Source: Chloroflexota bacterium
Lineage (GTDB): Bacteria > Chloroflexota > Dehalococcoidia > Lucifugimonadales > JAPUKM01
Assembly: GCA_027295645.1 (NCBI GenBank)
Contig: JAPUKM010000193.1
Coordinates: 1-5,329 of the forward strand
Direction: 5' to 3'
Length of the DNA: 5,329 nt
Positions 5,307 through 5,329 of the stretch are shown in pieces (the first letter of the stretch is position 1; each line of letters starts with the position of its first letter). The translations under genes were made by a program, and so were the position numbers. The notes under the pieces are model-generated. The model was not told the DNA's origin, made no database searches, and saw nothing but the letters and a program-made list of their open reading frames with translations.

Positions 5307-5329
5307 TGACATGAGGGCTGATCAACGCT

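Larger units (their letters stand above)
5163..5329 (-). promoter_or_regulatory. gyrB leader and upstream region
   Basis: No gene can be supported here. The stretch contains the gyrB ribosome binding site, a small GC hairpin (5169-5181), a perfect 8-bp stem-loop (5194-5219), a 5-bp inverted repeat (5226-5242) and a -10-like hexamer (5301-5306). On the + strand a short frame beginning with ATG at 5311 runs off the right edge without a ribosome binding site and is not called. gyrB is often controlled by supercoiling, but nothing in this sequence proves that here. Confidence 0.5.

Noticed and set aside
1..5329. CRISPR array, insertion sequence, transposon ends, or DnaA-box cluster marking an origin near gyrB
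   Set aside because: I found no spaced direct repeats, transposase motifs, terminal inverted repeats with target duplications, or TTATNCACA-type boxes in the non-coding regions.

Overview
The window is a compact, GC-rich bacterial housekeeping region with four complete protein genes. The first three lie on the + strand as a tight cluster: the Obg-family GTPase obgE (153-1415), the NAD-biosynthesis adenylyltransferase nadD (1417-2034) and an orotate phosphoribosyltransferase-like gene pyrE (2027-2695). The DNA gyrase B subunit gene gyrB (2721-5162) lies on the - strand and converges on pyrE. I see no mobile element, CRISPR array, complete RNA gene or defence-like cassette. I do not think the window holds a new multi-gene system; what is worth a second look is in the two leader regions and in substitutions at conserved functional residues.

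Layout. Positions 1-152 are non-coding as far as can be seen. They hold a possible promoter just upstream of obgE and a striking set of four CCTAC/GTAGG sites in alternating orientation, the last two forming a perfect 8-bp inverted repeat that ends 4 nt before the obgE start codon. The obgE stop and nadD start are 1 nt apart. nadD and pyrE overlap by 8 nt, and a strong Shine-Dalgarno sequence for pyrE lies inside the end of nadD. The three genes are therefore very likely one transcript with coupled translation. The pyrE and gyrB stop codons are separated by only 25 nt, with a small stem-loop over the pyrE stop and no T-tract terminator on either strand. Positions 5163-5329 form the gyrB leader, with a good ribosome binding site, a perfect 8-bp stem-loop and a small GC hairpin that could enclose the ribosome binding site.

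How the genes fit together. All four are core functions tied to growth: ribosome assembly and stress signalling (ObgE), NAD supply (NadD), pyrimidine synthesis (PyrE) and chromosome supercoiling (GyrB). No shared pathway is implied beyond growth-rate-linked expression. obgE and nadD are neighbours in many bacteria; pyrE as third member is less usual.

Organism. The coding regions are GC-rich and the proteins are clearly bacterial. The general look of the Obg protein, including Glu at the G3 position, suggests a Chloroflexota lineage of the Dehalococcoidia type, but this rests on unaided recollection of relatives and is only a working guess.
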